A stretch of 64,000 nucleotides of DNA from CBDDFQ01 sp965227035 (lineage in GTDB: Bacteria > Pseudomonadota > Gammaproteobacteria > Burkholderiales > Burkholderiaceae_C): contig OZ245724.1 in the NCBI GenBank assembly GCA_965227035.1, forward strand, positions 1 to 64,000, in the 5' to 3' direction. Below the pieces are notes generated by a model, which worked only from the letters and a program-made list of their open reading frames with translations, had not been told where the DNA came from and made no database searches. Position 1 is the first letter of the stretch. Each line of letters opens with the position of its first letter. The translations under genes were made by a program, and so were the position numbers. This document shows positions 47,627-56,658 of the stretch, piece after piece.

Positions 47627-48295
47627 ATGCAGACCCCTGCTAACTTTGACAGTGTCCATCTGGATGGAATCCTGCACGATTGGCTGGGTGCCATGCGTCA
47701 ATACGCGGTCGAGGCTTTGCTGGTTCTGGGGCCGAACGCCTTCGGCGAGCCAGGCGATCGCGATGTCATTGCGGTTCATCCTCCGGTGGCGCTCGACGTA
47801 GCCAGGGCACTTGCCGAGAGTCGCGATTTCGGGTCTGCGTGGAGCGAATCCGACGCACCGCTGGTGGCCTGGCAGCACATTGGAAACGTAGATCAACTCA
47901 GCGCCAGCCGCTGGCGAATGCTTTGCCTGGCGCGAGGTTACCGCACCATGATCAGAGTGGAGTTTTCGCTTCCCGCAGGTCGCGCCTTCGAATGTTTCAT
48001 GTTCAGCCCGCGGGAGTTTCTGGATCGCTCCGAGGCTTCTTCGCTGGTTTGGTCGGCACTCAATATCTGGCCGGTCGTGCGGCGTTCGATTGCTGCTGCC
48101 AGGTGCTCGCTGAGTCCGCGCGAGATCGAATGCCTGGCGCTGGCCTTTCAGGGGTACACGGCGCGTCAGAGTTCTACCTTCATGGGTTGCAGCGAGCGCA
48201 CTGTCAATTATCACGTTGCCAACGCGCTCAAAAAACTAAAGGTCGACAACAAGCTGGCCGCCATTCAACGAGCCTGCTGGCTCGGCGCCATTTGA
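47627..48295 (+). CDS. Solo LuxR-type regulator
   Basis: 222 residues. The C-terminal helix-turn-helix is clear: LSPREIECLALAFQGYTARQ, then GCSERTVNYHVANALKKLKV and NKLAAIQRACWLG. The N-terminal 150 residues have the size of an autoinducer-binding domain, with Trp-rich stretches (SWSESDAPLVAWQHIGNVDQ-like order), but I cannot match the invariant residues of AHL receptors with confidence. No LuxI gene is in the window. It is divergent from the AHK kinase gene, which makes a role in the same regulatory circuit plausible. Confidence 0.82.
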   Translation: MQTPANFDSVHLDGILHDWLGAMRQYAVEALLVLGPNAFGEPGDRDVIAVHPPVALDVARALAESRDFGSAWSESDAPLVAWQHIGNVDQLSASRWRMLCLARGYRTMIRVEFSLPAGRAFECFMFSPREFLDRSEASSLVWSALNIWPVVRRSIAAARCSLSPREIECLALAFQGYTARQSSTFMGCSERTVNYHVANALKKLKVDNKLAAIQRACWLGAI

Positions 48296-48308
48296 ACAAT
48301 AATCGCGC

Positions 48309-49088
48309 ATGACTTTTCTGGCCATCGATGTCGGCAACACCCGTTTGAAGTGGGCGTCCTACGACTCGCATAAACCCGGCGCGCGAATGATTGCGCAGGG
48401 CGCGGAGTTTCTGGAGAACATCGAGAAGCTGTCCGAAGGCTCGTGGGCCCGAATGGCCGCGCCAGCGAAAATGCTCGGCTGCATCGTCGCTGGCGACGCG
48501 GTTCGCCGGCGGGTCGAAGAGCAGATGGAAATGTGGGATGTTCCGGCGCAATGGGTGGTAGCCAGCAAGTCGGAAGCCGGCATCGTCAACGGCTACGACT
48601 ATCCGCTACGACTCGGATCGGACCGCTGGGTCGCCATGATCGGAGCTCGGCATCGGATGCTTGCTCGCGGCTTAACCAAGCCGCTTGTGGTGGTGATGGT
48701 CGGCACGGCAGTCACCGTCGAGGCCATCGATCCGGGCGGCAAGTTCCTCGGCGGGATCATCCTTCCCGGTCACGGGATCATGCTTCGCGCTCTTGAATCA
48801 GGAACTGCGGGGCTTCACGTGCCTACCGGCGATGTAAAGGAATTCCCCACCAACACCAGCGACGCGCTTACCAGCGGGGGCACTTTCGCGATTGCCGGCG
48901 CGGTCGAGCGGATCGTCCAGCATCTTCGCAAACGTTGCGGCGAGGAGCCGGTCTGCGTGATGACAGGGGGCGCAGGGTGGAAGATGGCTCCGAGCATGTC
49001 GGTGCCTTGCGAGCTGGTCGATAACCTGATCTTTGACGGACTACTTGAAATAGCCGGCCGCAGGTGGCCAGATGGCGAAAAGGTTTGA
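48309..49088 (+). CDS. coaX: Type III pantothenate kinase
   Basis: 259 residues. CoaX phosphorylates pantothenate, the first step of CoA synthesis, and needs a monovalent cation. Landmarks: AIDVGNTRLKWASYDS with the phosphate-binding Asp, GSDRWVAMIGARHRM, VVMVGTAVTVEAIDPGGKFL, GGIILPGHGIMLRALESGTA and VCVMTGGAGWKMAP. It follows the LuxR gene by 13 bp. In many Burkholderiales coaX follows birA; here birA is absent, so the locus is rearranged. Confidence 0.94.
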   Translation: MTFLAIDVGNTRLKWASYDSHKPGARMIAQGAEFLENIEKLSEGSWARMAAPAKMLGCIVAGDAVRRRVEEQMEMWDVPAQWVVASKSEAGIVNGYDYPLRLGSDRWVAMIGARHRMLARGLTKPLVVVMVGTAVTVEAIDPGGKFLGGIILPGHGIMLRALESGTAGLHVPTGDVKEFPTNTSDALTSGGTFAIAGAVERIVQHLRKRCGEEPVCVMTGGAGWKMAPSMSVPCELVDNLIFDGLLEIAGRRWPDGEKV

Positions 49089-49156
49089 ACAAAATCTAGG
49101 GGTCTCGGGTCGGCGGCAGCGAAATCCAAAAGCTGGACTCCGGCGCCGCATGAGTA

Positions 49157-50347
49157 TCAGGACTTCTTGAGCCATTCTTCAGCCAGTCGCACCCAGTAGG
49201 TCGCTCCCAGCGGAATCAGATCGTCGTTGAAGTCGTAGCTCGGATTGTGCAGTGTGCAGGGTCCGGCGCCATGGCCCATCTCGCGATGATCGCCGTCACC
49301 GTTGGCAATGAAGCAATACGCGCCTGGTTTGGCCTGCAGCATGAACGAGAAATCTTCCGCGCCCATGGTGGGCTCCTGCACGTAGACGTTGTCTTCGCCC
49401 ACGATGCCGCGCATCACATCGCGCGCGAAATCTGCCTCGGCAGCCGAATTGACCGTCGGCGGATAGTTGCGATGGAATTCGAAATCGCACTTGGCTTCGA
49501 AGGCTGCAGTTAGGTTGGTCGCAATCTCACGCATGCGGCGCTCGATCATGTCCAGCACCTCGATAGAGAAGGTGCGAACCGTGCCTTCCATCTCCACAAA
49601 ATCCGGAACCACGTTCGATGCTTCACCGGCCCGAATGATGGTGACCGAAATCACGCCCGCATCGACAGGCTTCTTGTTGCGGCTGATGATGGTCTGGAAC
49701 GCCTGCACCATCTGGCAGGCGACTGGCACCGGATCGATGCCGTTGTGCGGGAGCGCTGCATGGCTGCCTTTGCCGCGAACGGTTATTTTGAATTCGCTGC
49801 TCGATGCCATGACCGCACCCGGCGACACCGCGAAAGTGCCCGCCTTCATGCCCGGCCAGTTGTGCATGCCGAATACCGCATCCATCGGGAACTGCTCGAA
49901 CATGCCTTCTTCGATCATGTCCCGGGCACCACCGCCGCCTTCTTCGGCCGGCTGGAAGATCAAATAGACGGTGCCATCGAAATTGCGGTGCTTCGAGAAA
50001 TGCTGCGCTGCAGCGAGAAGCATGGCGGTGTGGCCGTCATGGCCGCAAGCATGCATTTTTCCGGCGTGCTTGCTGGCGTGCTCGAATGAGTTGATCTCTT
50101 GCATGGGAAGGGCGTCCATGTCGGCGCGAAGGCCAATGGCACGGTTCGAAGTGCCTGCTTTCACCACGCCGATGACGCCGGTCTTTGCCAGACCGCGATG
50201 GACTTCGATGCCCCACTGCTGCAATTTGCTCGCAACCAGATCGCTGGTGCGGATTTCCTCGAAGCACAGTTCGGGATGGGCGTGAATGTCGCGTCGCAAC
50301 GCGGCAATCGAAGCGGCTTCTGTAACGATGGAATCGATGATTTTCAT
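49157..50347 (-). CDS. M20-family amidohydrolase (hippurate hydrolase-like)
   Basis: 396 residues. Metal-ligand motifs: GLRADMDALPM, HACGHDGHTAMLLAAAQH, the catalytic Glu pair in FQPAEEGGGGARDMI, a His in GMHNWPGMKAGTF, and the late His in LHNPSYDFNDD. The dimerisation lid contains KGSHAALPHNGIDPV. This M20D branch hydrolyses N-acyl or N-aroyl amino acids such as hippurate or indole-3-acetyl-amino acids. It is divergent from the methyltransferase gene and convergent with coaX. Confidence 0.92.
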   Translation of the reverse strand: MKIIDSIVTEAASIAALRRDIHAHPELCFEEIRTSDLVASKLQQWGIEVHRGLAKTGVIGVVKAGTSNRAIGLRADMDALPMQEINSFEHASKHAGKMHACGHDGHTAMLLAAAQHFSKHRNFDGTVYLIFQPAEEGGGGARDMIEEGMFEQFPMDAVFGMHNWPGMKAGTFAVSPGAVMASSSEFKITVRGKGSHAALPHNGIDPVPVACQMVQAFQTIISRNKKPVDAGVISVTIIRAGEASNVVPDFVEMEGTVRTFSIEVLDMIERRMREIATNLTAAFEAKCDFEFHRNYPPTVNSAAEADFARDVMRGIVGEDNVYVQEPTMGAEDFSFMLQAKPGAYCFIANGDGDHREMGHGAGPCTLHNPSYDFNDDLIPLGATYWVRLAEEWLKKS

Positions 50348-50451
50348 GATGGTCGCGCTGCTCTGAAATAAGAAGAAGCGGGTGGGAAACGATATTACGG
50401 TTTATTCGGGGATGGGGCTAGGTCAGGTTGATCGAAACAATTTAAAGCGGA

Positions 50452-51447
50452 GTGCGCCAACTGCTAAAGTTTGGCAACTTAGAAGATATTGGAAATATTT
50501 TGCAAGTAATTTGCCCCGTTTGCGGCGAGCGATCGCACACCGCACTTTTCACGAATATCTCAGGCCATCAGTATTACAGTTGCGCCGATTGCGACTTGTT
50601 GTTCATCGAGCCGGACGTGCTTGAGAAAATGGACGGTGGCGTTCCAGTCAGACCGTACGACGACGCTTATTGGTCGGATGAAGAGCCCTCGGCACGAGAA
50701 CGCGCGCGAGCCGATGGGCTGGTACGTTCCGGCGAGGCCATCCTTTACTCGCGGCGGGAAATGAGGCGTTTTTTGGATATAGGAACCGGTCCGGGCCTGC
50801 TCCTGGATGAACTGGCTTCGACCTATCCCCAGTATCCGCAGATGTTCAATGGCGTAGAGATGTTTCCTCCACCCCAACACAGCAGCAACCCAAATTACGT
50901 GATTGGGAGTCTCGCCGATCTGAACGGAAAATTCGATGGCGGGGTCTGCATCGAAGTCATCGAACACATCACACCGACCATGCTCCGTGCGCTGGCAATG
51001 CAGCTCGCTGAGGTGAGCGAAGTCGATTCGCTTTGGCTTTTCAATTCGGGAATGCCGGAATATGTCCGAGTCCAGGACCCGGGGTACCTCGACCCATTAG
51101 GTCGCGGCCACATCATTTCCTACGGAATTCCAGCTTTGCAACGAATTTTTGAACCGGCCGGTTTTAGAGTTTCTGCAATTCCCGGCATGACGTTCGCGTG
51201 GATTGCGGAATTCAGACCGACCCAAGCCATGGGATCCTTTGCCGACCGTTTCTACAACCCGATTCCGTTCAACCGGAAGTTGCTGGTTGAAGGTGGACTC
51301 ATGTTTCCCGCCGCCTTCGAATCTGCAAGGTCCTATCACTTTCAAGCCGAGTCATCGGATCGCGGGCGTTGGGCGCACTCTTTGCTGAACTCATCTCGTA
51401 AGAGTGCAGGATTTTGGCGAGACCTTGTTAGCGTGATTCGACGTTAA
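50452..51447 (+). CDS. SAM-dependent methyltransferase with N-terminal zinc ribbon
   Basis: 331 residues if the GTG at 50452 is used; a TTG at codon 17 (LQVICPVCG) is as likely, since no ATG precedes residue 60. A zinc ribbon comes first (CPVCG, then CADCD), followed by a class I methyltransferase with motif I FLDIGTGPGLLLDELA and a motif-IV-like region VCIEVIEHITPTMLRAL. This architecture is common in polysaccharide or small-molecule modification genes. The gene is AT-richer at its start than its neighbours. Its target is unknown. Confidence 0.75.
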   Translation: MRQLLKFGNLEDIGNILQVICPVCGERSHTALFTNISGHQYYSCADCDLLFIEPDVLEKMDGGVPVRPYDDAYWSDEEPSARERARADGLVRSGEAILYSRREMRRFLDIGTGPGLLLDELASTYPQYPQMFNGVEMFPPPQHSSNPNYVIGSLADLNGKFDGGVCIEVIEHITPTMLRALAMQLAEVSEVDSLWLFNSGMPEYVRVQDPGYLDPLGRGHIISYGIPALQRIFEPAGFRVSAIPGMTFAWIAEFRPTQAMGSFADRFYNPIPFNRKLLVEGGLMFPAAFESARSYHFQAESSDRGRWAHSLLNSSRKSAGFWRDLVSVIRR

Positions 51448-51506
51448 GCGCGTGCTGCGAATACGCCGCAATCGACTCAACGAATTTTTAGACTGGTCTC
51501 ACATCA

Positions 51507-51815
51507 ATGGCAGACATTCATATAGAACGAGACCACGGTCTTGGCTTGGAAAAAGCGCGAGAAATCGCGGCGCATTGGAAGGCGGACGCGGAGTCTAAAT
51601 TCGACATGCAGTGCGACTATGTTCAATGCGAACCGGGCGCTTCGCAGACCGACGTCCTCGAGTTCTCTCGCATGGGCGTGAGCGGCACCATGACCGTTGA
51701 CGCATCGAAGTTCGTGCTGGACGCAAAACTGGGGTTTTTGTTCAGCTCTTTCCAGGACCAGATCGAAGCGAAAATCGAAAGTCAGCTCGACGAGATGATT
51801 TCGAAATACGCGTAG
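51507..51815 (+). CDS. Polyhydroxyalkanoic acid system family protein
   Basis: 102 residues. The sequence MADIHIERDHGLGLEKAREI with HWKADAESKFDMQC, FSRMGVSGTMTVDASKFVLD and LGFLFSSFQDQIEAKIESQL matches the small PHA-system family found near PHA genes. The role is unknown; a granule-associated function is assumed from context. A phasin gene lies 4 kb away. It is convergent with the TPR-like gene, 12 bp away. Confidence 0.85.
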   Translation: MADIHIERDHGLGLEKAREIAAHWKADAESKFDMQCDYVQCEPGASQTDVLEFSRMGVSGTMTVDASKFVLDAKLGFLFSSFQDQIEAKIESQLDEMISKYA

Positions 51816-51827
51816 TTCTAAAGGTCT

Positions 51828-52607
51828 CTAACGGTCTTCGAGCTCGGCACGTGCCAGATGCACGTTCAGCCATTCGGTCGCGTCCATCGGCTTCAAGGAC
51901 GCGGCTTTCTTGTACAGAGCCGTCGCCTCTTTCATTTTCTTATTGCCTTCTAGCATGAGAAGGCCGTTCGCCTGCTCCACCAGCGCAATGGCGGAATGCG
52001 GGTTCAGGCGCACCCCTTCCTCGAACATTTTCAGCCCCACGTCTTTCCGCGCGCCGTAGGTCATGTTGCCGATCATCGGCCCCACCTTGTCGATGATTTC
52101 CGAATGAAACGCGCCCATGGTGATGTGCGCATCGGCGTGGTTGGGCTGAAGCTTGATCGTCTGCTCGATGGCCTCCTTCACCGCGTGTCCCAGACCTTGA
52201 GCGAGCGCCTTCGCCACGCTGATTCCCTGGCTGTACCGGCCCAAGGCATAAGCCCGCCAGTACCAGGCGTTCGGATTGGTCGGATCGCGGCCTGTCTGCG
52301 CTTGGGCGCGTTCGGCGACCGAATTCAAAAGCATCAACCGGGTCGATTCCCTGGTTTCGACCAGGCTCGCGTACATGCAGGTGGCCTTGTTCGCGACCGT
52401 CATTCCGGCGTCGCCCAGACTCGCGCCTGCATCGGCCGCCGCTTCGTAGTGACCGTTGTGAAACAGCGTCCAGGCGTTCAGAACGTCGATGTCGGCGGGT
52501 AAGGGCTCCGCATCGCCGGCATGCAGACGGGCCCAGTTCTGCGCGACGAAATTCGAGTCGTGCCTGAAGACGCCTGACGGATCGAGCTGACTATTCCAGG
52601 AGGTCAT
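51828..52607 (-). CDS. Tetratricopeptide-like helical repeat protein
   Basis: 259 residues, all-helical in appearance. TPR-like units occur at DVLNAWTLFHNGHYEAAADA, NPNAWYWRAYALGRYSQGIS, LQPNHADAHITMGAFHSEII, LNPHSAIALVEQANGLLMLE and KATALYKKAASLKPMDATEW-like positions. No signal peptide is visible. Proteins of this kind act as adaptors; the partner is unknown. It lies 10 bp downstream of the TetR gene and is probably co-transcribed with it. Confidence 0.75.
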   Translation of the reverse strand: MTSWNSQLDPSGVFRHDSNFVAQNWARLHAGDAEPLPADIDVLNAWTLFHNGHYEAAADAGASLGDAGMTVANKATCMYASLVETRESTRLMLLNSVAERAQAQTGRDPTNPNAWYWRAYALGRYSQGISVAKALAQGLGHAVKEAIEQTIKLQPNHADAHITMGAFHSEIIDKVGPMIGNMTYGARKDVGLKMFEEGVRLNPHSAIALVEQANGLLMLEGNKKMKEATALYKKAASLKPMDATEWLNVHLARAELEDR

Positions 52608-52617
52608 GTTGCGAAAA

Positions 52618-53289
52618 TCAGGCGGCAGCTTGAAGAGGGTGATCGTAGGATGCGGCCAAACCCAGCAAATGATCCCGCTGATTCGACTGCATGTAGGGAG
52701 CCAGCATGTTCAGCAGATGGTGTGCCCCGCGCATCAAGGAATATTGCGCGGCCTCTGTTTCCAGCGCATGACGCGGATCGCGCACGTATTCGAAGCTGAG
52801 CCAGTAGGTGAGCACCACCACCATGCTGGTAGCGGTTGCATCCTCGGATTGCCGGTCGATTTGAAGGGCGCCGAATCGGGCCATGCTGGCCAGCATCTGA
52901 TGCACTGCGCGAGTCTTGCGCTTAAGGACGCCCTGAAAGCTTTTTTCGAGATGCAGGTTGTGCGACAGCAAATCGTTGAGATCGCGGTACAGAAAACGGT
53001 ATTGCCAGATCAGCTCGAACAACGAGTGAGTAAAAAACCACGCGTCTTCGACATCGCGCACGCCGCCGGCAGCATCGAGCAACTCGTCCAGCGAACTTTC
53101 GTACTTCTGGAAGAGGCAGTTGATCAGCTCTTCCTTCGCGGGGTAATGGTAGTAAAGGTTGCCGGGGCTGATGCCCAGCTCGTTGGAGATGGTCGTGGTC
53201 GACACATTCGGCTCGCCATAGCGATTGAAGAGGTCAAGACTGACCTCGACAATTCGCTCGGCCGTCCGGCGCGGCGCCTTCTTCGCCAT
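52618..53289 (-). CDS. TetR/AcrR-family regulator
   Basis: 223 residues. The N-terminal helix-turn-helix (about 8-55) reads RTAERIVEVSLDLFNRYGEP, then STTTISNELGISPGNLYYHY and PAKEELINCLFQKYE, a textbook TetR domain. The C-terminal ligand domain contains RFLYRDLNDLLSHNLHLEKS and LTYWLSFEYVRDP. This subgroup is often encoded near PHA genes in Burkholderiales (from memory), which suits the neighbourhood. It is divergent from the large membrane protein gene at 208 bp. Confidence 0.9.
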   Translation of the reverse strand: MAKKAPRRTAERIVEVSLDLFNRYGEPNVSTTTISNELGISPGNLYYHYPAKEELINCLFQKYESSLDELLDAAGGVRDVEDAWFFTHSLFELIWQYRFLYRDLNDLLSHNLHLEKSFQGVLKRKTRAVHQMLASMARFGALQIDRQSEDATATSMVVVLTYWLSFEYVRDPRHALETEAAQYSLMRGAHHLLNMLAPYMQSNQRDHLLGLAASYDHPLQAAA

Positions 53290-53497
53290 GTTGTCTACCT
53301 CGCACTTATTGGTTTTATTCAGACGCTTTAATTGTCTGTTGCTGGAAATACTCTAGCGCGGGGAAGGGGGGCCGTCATTAGGGAAGGCGATAGGAGGGCG
53401 ACGATTTTCAGGTGCCGTTGGATACGCTACCGGAAAGTTTCTGCGAAGCTCACTGAATCTGAATGGTCGAGTTGGGCCTTAGGCGATACGATCACTC

Positions 53498-55495
53498 ATG
53501 ATTTCTGACGCACTCGATATCGGTACTCTTCAAAAAAGTTCATCTCGTCTTTTAGCGAATTTTTTGCTACTTATGGCGTCGACGATCTTCAGCGCAATTC
53601 TGATTTTTAGAATCTACCCGGTTCCCAAGACCGCACCAAGCCTTGACTTACTCGCCGCAATTCTGAGGCCGGCTGTTCGTCCGGAGCCCGCAGAAGGATT
53701 TGTATACCTTGTACTTTGTTTGCTGATTCCGATTTTCGCAATTTTGATTTGTCTTCCGAAAATCAAGAACAGTTGGGACGTCCACAAGATTTGGGGTGTG
53801 GTGTTGCCCGTCACGGTCGCAACGCTGATGTTCTTTCTTTTCGTCAGCGGCGATCTTGTCGCGATTATCTGGGGCAAATTCCGGCCTAACGAGATTAATT
53901 CTTTTCGCGAAACAGCAAAGACCGTTTATGTCTCAATTTTTATTGGTGCCGTGCTAAGTGTTGCTTTGACAAAAGTGAATTCGGATGTGCGTATGCGCAG
54001 AGTGATTTATTTGCTGCTTGGAATTTTGACGTTGATTCAGTTTTTATCCTGGCGGGTTATTACTTCGAATTTCAACGACAACGATATTCAGTGGATGATG
54101 CACGCGGATCCTGTCTTTTACGTCATTGCTCAAGTTGCGGCAGGAAAATCAATATTGGTAGATTTGCCATCTCAGTACGGACTTTTCCCGGAACTGCTCA
54201 ATATCGTGCTCTTCCCTTTTTCGCTGTCCAGTACATTGGTTGGGAACATTTTTGGCGTGATGGAGCTCATTTCTGTCGGGGTAGTTTTGTGGATCGCCGC
54301 GTCCAACATTAAAAGCTCAGTGATTCTCTTGCTCACCGGTGCTGCGCTGGTAATGGTTACGTTCGAAAACGTCTTGCATTTCGCGGGATACCGGGAAATT
54401 TACTTTCAATATTGGCCCATTCGTTTTTTTTGGCCTGCCGTTTCGCTAATTGCATTCCAATCTTTTTGTAAACAACCAACCCTTACAAGGTGCGTTTGCT
54501 TCTCCGTTCTTGGCGCGATTGCGACGATTTGGAATGCCGATACAGGCCTAGTAATTACTGTGGCTTTCGGCGCCTTTCTATTCGCGAAGCTAATTTTTTC
54601 TCCGCAAAAACGAAACGCGGCTGCCTTCATTGGAGTTCATGTTTTTGTTTCGGTCTGTTTGCTCGTTATGGCATTAGGACTATTGGCTTTAAAAGGCGGA
54701 TCCTTGCATCTTTCTTGGCTTTATGAATATCAACAGATATTTGTGAAATTGGGTTTGATGATGCTGCCGCTACCCCGTAATGCACACGGTTGGATGGCTG
54801 TAACTGCCGTTTATGGATTAGGGCTGCTATTCGCGATAAGTAGTTGGAAGTTTGCTAATCACGCCCGCGGAGATATGGTGTTTTATTTGTCGATGCTTGG
54901 AATCGGGCTGTTCGGTTATTACGCAGGTAGATCGCACGTATTGAATTTGGTAAAAGTTATGTGGCCCTCCGTTTTAATCGCCGGAGTTCTTTCTGACGTC
55001 GTCTTACAAAGCGTCCGTCGGCGTGATCTTGGTCAAGTTTATTTATGGCTTCCGGGAGCCGGCATAGCGAGTCTTTTCCTGATCGGAGGAAGTTATTTTT
55101 ATCACTTGCCCCGGTCCATTTCAGAGGTGCGTACTCATGCAATCTTGAGAAGCGAAAACGCCCCTTCGATTGTTCGAAGCGAAATTGAATTAATCAAACG
55201 TCACGCTCCGCGAGGCGCCTCCTGCGCCATAGTGTCTCTAAGGCAGGGCGTTTACCATTTAGAAACTGGAACATCATCGTCAATCCACGGTCCTGGGATC
55301 ATTGAACTTCTGATGAAGTCAGACGAGGACCACTTTATTGAGCAGGTTGAGGGGGGGAAACTTGAATGTTTGGTGGTGGGTGTGTCACCGTTTTCTCGAG
55401 CAAATCTCCCAATAAATATCGAACTTTTGGAGACTGTTTACGCCGTAACAGATAAAACTCCAACGGGGTCAATGATTTTCCTTGCACGCCGTTGA
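53498..55495 (+). CDS. Large multi-pass membrane protein, GT-C glycosyltransferase-like
   Basis: 665 residues with about thirteen hydrophobic segments and a soluble C-terminal domain of about 120 residues (from SYFYHLPRSISEVRTHAILR on). A conserved-looking first loop contains NDNDIQWMMHADPVF, an acidic pair after a helix as in GT-C lipid-linked sugar transferases, and a later YREIYFQYWPIRFFWP segment. I do not recognise a named family. The gene uses more A/T-ending codons than all its neighbours except the CDI immunity array, a sign of transfer. It may add a sugar to a surface polymer, in line with the polysaccharide operon 1.2 kb downstream (inference). Confidence 0.6.
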   Translation: MISDALDIGTLQKSSSRLLANFLLLMASTIFSAILIFRIYPVPKTAPSLDLLAAILRPAVRPEPAEGFVYLVLCLLIPIFAILICLPKIKNSWDVHKIWGVVLPVTVATLMFFLFVSGDLVAIIWGKFRPNEINSFRETAKTVYVSIFIGAVLSVALTKVNSDVRMRRVIYLLLGILTLIQFLSWRVITSNFNDNDIQWMMHADPVFYVIAQVAAGKSILVDLPSQYGLFPELLNIVLFPFSLSSTLVGNIFGVMELISVGVVLWIAASNIKSSVILLLTGAALVMVTFENVLHFAGYREIYFQYWPIRFFWPAVSLIAFQSFCKQPTLTRCVCFSVLGAIATIWNADTGLVITVAFGAFLFAKLIFSPQKRNAAAFIGVHVFVSVCLLVMALGLLALKGGSLHLSWLYEYQQIFVKLGLMMLPLPRNAHGWMAVTAVYGLGLLFAISSWKFANHARGDMVFYLSMLGIGLFGYYAGRSHVLNLVKVMWPSVLIAGVLSDVVLQSVRRRDLGQVYLWLPGAGIASLFLIGGSYFYHLPRSISEVRTHAILRSENAPSIVRSEIELIKRHAPRGASCAIVSLRQGVYHLETGTSSSIHGPGIIELLMKSDEDHFIEQVEGGKLECLVVGVSPFSRANLPINIELLETVYAVTDKTPTGSMIFLARR

Positions 55496-55543
55496 CTACC
55501 GCCGCGTATGCGATGAGAGCGACTTTATTTTTTGCTGTTGTCG

Positions 55544-55897
55544 TTAGTCGCAAATGTGGCGAGCTTTTTTACTGTCGATACGGGGTTTATATCGCTTCAT
55601 TGCCTCCCTGACCGATAGATCCAGCGCCCCAAGATCTTCTTTGGGATCGGCCAGATCGGAGAGCGCGGTATGCCTTCCGATTATCCAGAGTGCGATTGCA
55701 TACACACCCATGCCTACGGAAGGATCGCCCTTTTCCATGCGCATTAACGTGGGCACGGAGACGTCCATGCGTAGCGCCCAGGCCTTCAGTGATTCTTTTC
55801 TGCGCTGCCGTGCGACGCCCAGGTTTTCACCCAGCGTGCGTAGCGAACGGGCCGCCGAAGCGGGCAGTGAATCCGATGCAAAAGAGGATTTTGACAC
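55544..55897 (-). CDS. XRE-family HipB-like regulator (orphan)
   Basis: 117 residues. A helix-turn-helix at about 22-75: SLRTLGENLGVARQRRKESL, then RMDVSVPTLMRMEKGDPSVG, with the wing-like MGVYAIALWIIGR. This matches HipB-like antitoxins of Burkholderiales that are normally followed by a hipA gene. Here the next gene downstream on this strand is missing; the convergent membrane-protein gene begins instead. It may be a remnant of a toxin-antitoxin locus or a regulator in its own right. Confidence 0.8.
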   Translation of the reverse strand: MSKSSFASDSLPASAARSLRTLGENLGVARQRRKESLKAWALRMDVSVPTLMRMEKGDPSVGMGVYAIALWIIGRHTALSDLADPKEDLGALDLSVREAMKRYKPRIDSKKARHICD

Positions 55898-55933
55898 GCA
55901 TAAATTTTAACAAAATACGATTTTTGTTCACAT

Positions 55934-56506
55934 TTATGTGAATTGTTTCTTCGGTGAATTTGCGTTCGTGCGTCTTACGGCTGCATTCGTCAATGTCTTT
56001 GCGGCAGCCTTTTTAACGGGAGTTTTTGTTTTTTGCGGCGTTGGTGCCGCCGCTCTCGCCGGGCTGACCGTGGAATTGCCCAACGCATCCAATTTCGCGT
56101 TCAGCTCATCTATACGCGCCGACAGCGCCGCGATGTCCGCCGCGGTCGGTGCGCCCATATGCGCCATCGCCTTCGACACCCGCGTCTCGAAGATGCCTTC
56201 CAGCTTGTCCCACTGGCCGGTGGCCCGGGCGCTCACCTCGCTGGCCATGATCTGCATTTTTGCCGTGGCTTCCGAGAATTTCTCTTCCGCGGCGGCCTGG
56301 GTCTTCTTTTGCAGGCCGGCGCCGTCTTTCACCAAGGAATCGAAAAACTTGCTGCCTTCCTCCTGCGCTTTGGCGAAAGCGCCGAGGCCGGCCTGCCAGA
56401 TCTGGGCGGCCTGGTCTTTCACGTTCTGGGCGAATTGCTCGCGGGCCTTGCGCTGGGCTTCGGTTTCTTTAGAGGGGTTGTCGTTGTTGTCGGGGGAGTA
56501 GGGCAT
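55934..56506 (-). CDS. Phasin family protein
   Basis: 190 residues. The helical phasin domain (about 20-130) contains FAQNVKDQAAQIWQAGLGAF, AKAQEEGSKFFDSLVKDGAG and FETRVSKAMAHMGAPTAADI followed by a leucine-zipper-like IAALSARIDELNAKLDAL. The C-terminal tail is rich in Ala, Lys, Pro and Thr (PKTPVKKAAAKT-like), as in granule proteins that also touch DNA. Phasins coat polyhydroxyalkanoate granules and control their number and size. It is divergent from the rfbB gene. Confidence 0.9.
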   Translation of the reverse strand: MPYSPDNNDNPSKETEAQRKAREQFAQNVKDQAAQIWQAGLGAFAKAQEEGSKFFDSLVKDGAGLQKKTQAAAEEKFSEATAKMQIMASEVSARATGQWDKLEGIFETRVSKAMAHMGAPTAADIAALSARIDELNAKLDALGNSTVSPARAAAPTPQKTKTPVKKAAAKTLTNAAVRRTNANSPKKQFT

Positions 56507-56658
56507 GTGAAATCCATTGTTTAAGAGTTAGCCGAAGGGTGCCAACGATTCGGTGCCGAGTCCAGCCCCGTTGGATGCCGAAATTCCCCCTTAAGGAGGA
56601 TGAGATAATCTCGCCGCCGATTCATCGGTTCAGACAAACACTACACAAGGGCAATCCC

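Noticed and set aside
2..55897. YjjJ-like gene at the left edge and the XRE gene at 55544 as one HipBA pair
   Set aside because: They are 55 kb apart, and YjjJ-type proteins carry their own DNA-binding domain.
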